Assembly: GCF_024753545.1 (NCBI RefSeq)
Contig: NZ_JANTOO010000014.1
Span: 248,001 to 312,000, forward strand
Direction of reading: 5' to 3'
DNA from: Lysinibacillus pinottii
GTDB lineage: Bacteria; Bacillota; Bacilli; Bacillales_A; Planococcaceae
DNA length: 64,000 nt
Part shown: positions 62,782 to 64,000 of the stretch, piece after piece
Position numbering within the stretch: the first letter of the stretch is position 1
How the letters are laid out: each line of letters begins with the position of its first letter
Notes under the pieces: model-generated
What the model was told of the DNA's origin: nothing
The model's database searches: none
The model's input: only the letters and a program-made list of their open reading frames with translations
Made by a program: the position numbers and the translations under genes

Positions 62782-63114
62782 GCTACCTCCTCCTTCCCTC
62801 TATATGTAAGTATATACAATCCACTTACATTTGTTTAGAGACCATTGTCACTAACGAGAAAGAAAATAGTACTACTTAATCATTAAAACATCGAACTATT
62901 TTTTATTTCCGTTAAATATAAATAGGTTTATAATACTAAAAAAATGTTTATTATTTTATTTTTTTAATAAAATTACCCTTAATTACATGGATATTCTATT
63001 AGGATCATTTGAACAAATAGTATTCCCTAGATATATATTATAGGATGGGATCGTCATAAAAAATAAATAATAAAAGGTCTTTAGAACTATAAAATTTTCA
63101 GATATTAAGGCTCT
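62782..63114. other. Gene-free AT-rich region
   Basis: About 330 very AT-rich bases separate the DUF342 gene from the next small gene. I see no hairpin, short gene or repeat I can support. The promoter of the DUF342 gene should be here. Confidence 0.5.
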
Positions 63115-63300
63115 TTATTCAAGATAACTCTTTATATTTCCAATTTGGAAGGTCGAACCAAGTTGTTCTAATTCTTCCTTAGTCATATATCGCATATTTA
63201 TTTTACCGTCTACTACGAGACGGACTTCAAATAATTGTTCATCTATTTGTATAATTTCTATTGAATTCATTCCATCTAATTGAAAATTGACACTTTTCAT
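63115..63300 (-). CDS. Small hypothetical protein (61 residues)
   Basis: The 61-residue protein starts MKSVNFQLDGMNSIEIIQID and contains EVRLVVDGKINMRYMTKEELEQLG, a beta-strand pattern followed by a helix. I do not recognise it. The ATG at 63300 has AGGTG eight bases upstream, so the longer reading from 63309 is less likely. It lies between the SLH protein gene and the DUF342 gene. Confidence 0.62.
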   Translation of the reverse strand: MKSVNFQLDGMNSIEIIQIDEQLFEVRLVVDGKINMRYMTKEELEQLGSTFQIGNIKSYLE

Positions 63301-63342
63301 TTGAATCACCTGCTTCTAGTTATTTAATCTAACCGTATGTAA

Positions 63343-63371
63343 TAAAAAACTACCCCAAAAAAACAGGGTAG
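63343..63371 (-). terminator. Terminator after the S-layer-homology protein gene
   Basis: A 6-bp stem (63350-63355 with 63366-63371) is followed on the minus strand by TTTTTTATT, just after the stop. Confidence 0.7.
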
Positions 63372-63382
63372 AAAAGGAAGTA

Positions 63383-64000
63383 TTACCAAGCAGTATAACC
63401 AAAGTCATTACTAAAATCTACTGTTGTATTATTCGTAATTTCTATGTTTTTAATTTGATGTTTATAAAGGAACATTGTGTTATCTTCAAAAACTTTATAA
63501 TTATAATTACCAAATATAGATTTAAGCTGACTATGCGAATTTAAAGGTTCAGAAATATTTCGTTTTGCATTTTTCGATGAGATTACTGCGATATAAGTTC
63601 CAGAGGGAATACTATTAATACTATAATTCCCATTCTTATCTACTAAAGTTCTATATACATTTTTCAACTCAGTTTTATTATCAAGCCAATCGAATAATTC
63701 TTGTTTAGTGTAACTTGGATATGTTGCAGTTGTTGAAAATAGATAAACTGTAGCACCTGTATCTCCTAAAGTACCAATGAAGTCGTTATACTTCCAAACA
63801 ACCGTACCCTTTATAGCACCGTTTCCTCTGCTGGTGTTGGATGTATTTGGATTACTAGAAACTTTACCAGATTTTATATATTGCTCTGTTCTATTTATAA
63901 AAGCTTTTAGGTGCGTTTGAGTCAATTTATTATTAGGCTTAAATGTACCATCAGAATAACCAGCTGTTATACCAGCAGCTACTAATTGTTGAATCGCATT
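63383..64000 (-). CDS. S-layer-homology (SLH) domain protein, C-terminal part (runs off right edge)
   Basis: The reading frame is open to the window edge, giving at least 205 residues. The first part, LVAAGITAGYSDGTFKPNNKLTQ, is an SLH motif (G-x-S-D-G-x-F-x-P-x-x-x-x-T), so the protein binds cell-wall polymer. A linker and a beta-rich domain follow, with GAIKGTVVWKYNDFIG and VDKNGNYSINSIPSGTYIAVISS, which looks like a carboxypeptidase-regulatory or CarD-like sandwich domain. Residues after that are unique and end FGYTAW. The TTG at 63925 inside the SLH motif is not the start. Confidence 0.85.
   Translation of the reverse strand, partial: NAIQQLVAAGITAGYSDGTFKPNNKLTQTHLKAFINRTEQYIKSGKVSSNPNTSNTSRGNGAIKGTVVWKYNDFIGTLGDTGATVYLFSTTATYPSYTKQELFDWLDNKTELKNVYRTLVDKNGNYSINSIPSGTYIAVISSKNAKRNISEPLNSHSQLKSIFGNYNYKVFEDNTMFLYKHQIKNIEITNNTTVDFSNDFGYTAW

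Noticed and set aside
62782..63114. A hidden gene or riboswitch in the AT-rich gap
   Set aside because: Stops in all frames and no conserved aptamer core seen.
1..64000. tRNA, rRNA, insertion sequences, prophage genes or defence systems
   Set aside because: I looked for transposase, integrase, phage structural, restriction and CRISPR-associated motifs among the frames and found none that I could support.

Overview
The window looks like a low-GC Gram-positive spore-former of the Bacillaceae/Planococcaceae, most likely Lysinibacillus or a close relative. That is an inference. It rests on the gene orders (a Bacillus megaterium-type anaerobic cobalamin operon and a Bacillus yqiK-yqzF-bcd-bkd-brxB-yqjA-yqjC-yqjD-yqjE neighbourhood, both recalled from memory), on strong AGGAGG-type ribosome binding sites with frequent TTG starts, on an S-layer-homology protein, and on AT-rich DNA with many hairpin-plus-U terminators. 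I see no tRNA, rRNA, insertion sequence, prophage or CRISPR array.

Left part (1-11.3 kb): a minus-strand anaerobic cobalamin operon, cbiW-cbiH60-cbiX-cbiJ-cbiC-cbiD-cbiET-cbiL-cbiF, runs off the left edge. A plus-strand cobalt importer, cbiM-cbiN-cbiQ-cbiO, is divergent from it. Each unit has its own cobalamin riboswitch with a terminator behind it. A large secreted subtilase follows (11.4-15 kb). Next come a GNAT acetyltransferase and a small polysaccharide/glycosylation cluster (two glycosyltransferases, a UDP-sugar 4,6-dehydratase and an RmlD-like reductase, 15.6-19.5 kb).

Middle (19.5-43 kb): mostly independent units. They include a hydrolase, a Y-family polymerase, a MocR regulator divergent from an aminotransferase with three copies of an 11-bp box between them, an XRE-cupin regulator divergent from a LysE exporter, a bioD-bioA-bioY-bioB operon with a BirA-type operator, an AraC regulator divergent from an EamA transporter, a Cj0069-type protein, a second LysE exporter, a TPR protein, a chemoreceptor, a carboxynorspermidine dehydrogenase/decarboxylase pair (alternative spermidine route), a CheW protein and a PepT-like peptidase.

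Right part (43-64 kb): minus-strand metabolic genes. Leucine dehydrogenase, lipoamide dehydrogenase and branched-chain keto acid dehydrogenase (E1alpha, E1beta, E2) are followed by the two-subunit B12-dependent methylmalonyl-CoA mutase with MeaB, bacilliredoxin BrxB, a YqjA-like membrane protein that appears to start at CTG, methylmalonyl-CoA epimerase and an acyl-CoA carboxyltransferase subunit. Together they describe a route from valine and isoleucine through propionyl-CoA and methylmalonyl-CoA to succinyl-CoA. The mutase cofactor is made by the operon at the left end, and the biotin needed by the carboxylase by the bio operon in the middle. A 31-codon Prli42-like gene sits between yqjA and mce. 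The window ends with DUF2627, a glycerophosphodiesterase, a DUF342 protein, a small hypothetical gene and the C-terminal part of an S-layer-homology protein.

I did not find a clearly new multi-gene system. The least routine observations are the CTG start, the three-box MocR operator overlapping a promoter, the tandem-repeat histidine tail of CbiX, and several perfect or near-perfect inverted repeats outside genes.
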